DNA of 64,000 nt from Aquimarina muelleri DSM 19832 (GTDB taxonomy: Bacteria; Bacteroidota; Bacteroidia; Flavobacteriales; Flavobacteriaceae). Shown in pieces: positions 61,647 to 64,000 of this stretch. Each line of letters opens with the position of its first letter. Position 1 is the first letter of the stretch. The translations under genes were made by a program, and so were the position numbers. The stretch covers positions 17,284-81,283 of the forward strand of contig NZ_AUML01000026.1 in NCBI RefSeq assembly GCF_000430665.1, given 5' to 3'. Under the pieces are notes generated by a model that worked only from the letters and a program-made list of their open reading frames with translations, was not told where the DNA came from and ran no database searches.

Positions 61647-62713
61647 TTAGAAATCAGTTTTAAAGTTAATACATAAGATTTTTTTTTATCCTTTATTTCT
61701 AAAGAATAGTTTGTAGAATATAATAAGTCTAATTGTTTTTTAACATTATTTAATCCGATGCAATCAATACTTTTTTCTACATGTGTTTTTGATTTAGAGT
61801 TTTTGATATTAAAAATAATATAATCCCCTTCAAAACTAATTTTTATACTAATAAATGCCTCTTTCAATTCTTGGCTCACACCATGTTTAAAAGCATTTTC
61901 AATAAAAGTTAATAATATTAATGGTGCTATTCTTACATCTTGTTGAATATCCTTTTCAAAAGAAATCTGAACACGTTTTCCGTATCTAACTTTTTCTAAA
62001 GAAAGATAATTCTCAATTAATTCAATCTCTTTTTGAAGCGATACAAATATATCGTTACATCTATAGAGCATGTAATCCAAAATGTCAGATAATTTTTCGA
62101 TTACTTCTGGAGTCTGATCCGATTTTTTGATGGCCAAAGCATATAAATTATTCATCGTATTGAATAAAAAATGGGGATTTAACTGGTGCTTTAGAGCCGT
62201 GAGTTCTGCTATTTTTTTCTGCTCATTAAGTTTAAGATATCTTTGTTGATTTTTATAAAATTGAACCATTAATAATAACGCAGTAGGGGTTAAGAATTTA
62301 ATGGATTTACTTAAAAAAACAGAAAAAGAAGAAAGCCTTTTTAAAAATGGATCTTCAGCATATTTTTTAGCAATTTCATTATAATATTGAACATATTTTG
62401 GTTCATAGAAATACATATGAATAGTAACATACAAAACAAACATTGTAACTAATAAAATAATTAACCAAAAGATAAATAAAATAGTCTTTTTTGTATTTAA
62501 AAACTTTGGAATTAAAATAAATAAACAAACATAAGCTGTGATTATTTGGGGGATTATAATTTTGCATGTAGAATGAAATAACTGAATATACCCTGCTTCA
62601 AAATTGGTAACATTAGAAGAAAGCATAAAATATAAAAAAACACACAACCAAAACAGTGAGTGCTTAAAAAGTATAGAACTAAAAAGAGGATATTTATTTT
62701 TTAAAATGTTCAT
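61643..62713 (-). CDS. LytS-type sensor histidine kinase
   Basis: The 356-residue protein has about four membrane helices (15-160), a linker with the phospho-His motif LKHQLNPHFLFNTMNNL (about 190), and an HATPase domain with NAFKHG in LLTFIENAFKHGVS. It is the partner of the LytTR regulator. The signal is unknown; no periplasmic sensor domain is seen. Confidence 0.94.
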   Translation of the reverse strand: MNILKNKYPLFSSILFKHSLFWLCVFLYFMLSSNVTNFEAGYIQLFHSTCKIIIPQIITAYVCLFILIPKFLNTKKTILFIFWLIILLVTMFVLYVTIHMYFYEPKYVQYYNEIAKKYAEDPFLKRLSSFSVFLSKSIKFLTPTALLLMVQFYKNQQRYLKLNEQKKIAELTALKHQLNPHFLFNTMNNLYALAIKKSDQTPEVIEKLSDILDYMLYRCNDIFVSLQKEIELIENYLSLEKVRYGKRVQISFEKDIQQDVRIAPLILLTFIENAFKHGVSQELKEAFISIKISFEGDYIIFNIKNSKSKTHVEKSIDCIGLNNVKKQLDLLYSTNYSLEIKDKKKSYVLTLKLISK

Positions 62714-63009
62714 ATGGCTAGCTAAAATACAATTCTACAACCGAATAGTATAAAAAAATTGCCCGAATGGATTTTTAAGCTGTAGTATAGCTTGTTTAGG
62801 TAGACAAAATAGCTATTCTATTATAGTTCCCTTTCTGATAGCTTAAAAAGTAATTTGGTCTATTTATTTTAAATGATAAATACTTCATTGATACTTTTGA
62901 AGAGATTTAAAATCTAGTATCGTGAAAAAAAAGTTACAACTTTCTTTTTTACTTCTAGCATTTCAATCTTATCAATTTATCAAACTAAATCAAAATTAAA
63001 TCTATCATC
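62714..63009. other. Divergent intergenic region
   Basis: The gap separates the kinase gene from the exported NTF2-like gene. I see no RNA gene or clear repeat. Confidence 0.4.
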
Positions 63010-63585
63010 ATGAAACATATATTAGCAACAGTATTATTTTCGCTATTTTTTTTAGGAGCAGTAAAAAGTCAAGATATTACAAAAGAAGAATTACAAATAA
63101 GAGCGTTTACGAATAGAGATTATAGCAGGGTCATTAACTATGATAAAAGTTTTGTAAGTGATGATAGGCTTTTTTATGAGAGTTTATACCCTAGCCAGAA
63201 TAGTATTCAAAAATTATCGGATGTAGAATTAGTTAAAAAAACCCTTAAAAAATATATAGAAGGAAGTTCTTACAACAGATTAGAAATGTTAGAAAGTGCT
63301 TTTACAGTAGATGCAACCTTATACTTAACTGTTAGAGATGAATTTAAAAAATTAACACTTAATGATTATATAGCTTTTTTTAAAAACAATAAGGAAGGGG
63401 AATTTAATGGACGAATAGGCAATATTTTATCTACAGAAATTCATCATGACATTGCTATAGCAAAAGCAGAAATTTTAATTTCAGAAAGAAAAAATCGGTT
63501 TATAGATCTTTTTTTACTAAAAAAAACAAAAGATGGATGGAAAATAATTAGTAAAACCGCAACAAGAACGGATAAAGAAAGATAA
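63010..63585 (+). CDS. Exported NTF2-like protein
   Basis: The 191-residue protein has a signal peptide (1-20, ending AVKSQ). The rest resembles the NTF2-like/lumazine-binding fold, with the helix VELVKKTLKKYIEG and the strands FIDLFLLKKTKDGWKIISK. It is divergent from the LytS/LytTR pair and possibly regulated by it. Function unknown. Confidence 0.7.
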   Translation: MKHILATVLFSLFFLGAVKSQDITKEELQIRAFTNRDYSRVINYDKSFVSDDRLFYESLYPSQNSIQKLSDVELVKKTLKKYIEGSSYNRLEMLESAFTVDATLYLTVRDEFKKLTLNDYIAFFKNNKEGEFNGRIGNILSTEIHHDIAIAKAEILISERKNRFIDLFLLKKTKDGWKIISKTATRTDKER

Positions 63586-63605
63586 TTTTAAAATAACTGA
63601 ACCAC

Positions 63606-63650
63606 TATGGACTTAAAGTCCATAGGTTCGGGCTCGTGACTTAAAGTCAC
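63606..63650. repeat. Two small palindromes at the end of the IS200/IS605 element
   Basis: TATGGACTTAAAGTCCATA (63606-63624) and GTGACTTAAAGTCAC (63636-63650) share the core GACTTAAAGTC. They are probably the subterminal hairpins recognised by the transposase, marking the element's end. Confidence 0.65.
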
Positions 63651-63657
63651 CCAATGG

Positions 63658-64000
63658 TCATTTCTCGATTATGAAATTCGTTGCATTACCATCATCTGGT
63701 CTTCGATGATGCTCCAAATACTCATTTACCATTTCATCAGTAATATTACCAGTACTCCAACAACCATATCCAATACCCCAAAAATGTCTGCCCCAATATT
63801 TATGCTTCAATTCAGGAAATTCCTCTTGAAGCTTTCTAGAACTTCTACCTTTTAATTTCTTAACTAAATCACTTACTTTTTGAGATGGACGATACTCTAA
63901 ATGCATATGAACGTGATCTTTAGAAATCACTCCCTTTAAGATTTGAATATCCTCAGAATCACATATTTGTATCAATAGAGAACGACAGCGTATCTGAATA
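63658..64000 (-). mobile_element. tnpA: IS200/IS605-type TnpA transposase (5' end outside window)
   Basis: The reading frame is open to the window edge, so the N-terminus is missing (at least 114 codons seen). It has the HUH site in KDHVHMHLEY and the C-terminal catalytic Tyr in NEYLEHHRR, with RHFWGIGYGCWSTG between. It moves DNA as single strands using the Tyr. No TnpB is seen on this side. Confidence 0.9.

Overview
The window is a low-GC chromosomal segment of a member of the Bacteroidota, most likely a marine Flavobacteriaceae of the Aquimarina type (the genus is inference). The signs are a lpxC-fabZ fusion, a PorX regulator and a protein with a type IX secretion (T9SS) sorting tail, promoters of the TTTG-N19-TAnnTTTG type, and weak Shine-Dalgarno signals.

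Positions 1-17000 are ordinary core genome: porX (cut by the window edge), an HD phosphohydrolase, the lipid A block lpxD-lpxC/fabZ-lpxA followed by efp and a second lpxD-like gene, sucD, an M16 lipoprotein peptidase, a fabG-type reductase, a VWA membrane protein, an SPFH protein and a fatty acid hydroxylase. A large secreted M14 carboxypeptidase (17173-20415) and small exported proteins follow. Positions 22122-32635 form a copper/heavy-metal efflux locus (HYC_CC_PP protein, CusA-like pump, TolC-like channel, DUF3347 lipoprotein, CxxC-AraC regulator, HMA-MauE protein, PepSY protein, CusB-like adaptor). A four-helix S23-type gene has been inserted in front of the channel gene and seems to have cost it its normal start. 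Positions 32900-42100 hold assorted genes: two DEAD-box helicases followed by a cold-shock gene, an alcohol dehydrogenase, a nitroreductase and a TetR regulator.

The most unusual part is 42288-47764. An RNA-repair operon (rtcB, a zinc-ribbon gene, prfH, a TPR gene) is preceded by two tandem promoter / short leader ORF / terminator units. A paralogous pair of units lies downstream of it, in front of a divergent tRNA-Cys gene and a 58-codon ORF. In all four units a segment inside the leader ORF is complementary to the 5' arm of that unit's own terminator, which is the layout of transcription attenuation. The leader peptides are not runs of one amino acid: they use 14 to 19 different amino acids each. 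I infer that they act as general sensors of ribosome stalling or tRNA/rRNA damage and release expression of RNA repair and of a spare tRNA.

Positions 48002-58043 form an NAD/ADP-ribose locus: an NrtR regulator, a PRPP-synthase-like protein, a deoxyribosyltransferase-like protein, three ADP-ribosylglycohydrolases, a NADAR protein, a 2OG-Fe(II) oxygenase, RNA 2'-phosphotransferase KptA, a PPP phosphatase and a nicotinamide phosphoribosyltransferase. A 21-bp inverted repeat (TTTGCGT-N7-ACGCAAA) overlaps the promoters of nrtR, the PRPP-synthase-like gene and the nicotinamide phosphoribosyltransferase gene, and is the likely NrtR operator. The paired PRPP-synthase-like and NAMPT-like genes could also be an NAD+ reconstitution pathway of the NARP1 type.

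The right end holds a second cold-shock gene, a 161-bp MITE-like element (an inverted near-identical copy lies at 39439-39599), an oxygenase-WD40 fusion, a Crp-type regulator, a LytS/LytTR two-component pair, an NTF2-like secreted protein and an incomplete IS200/IS605 transposase.
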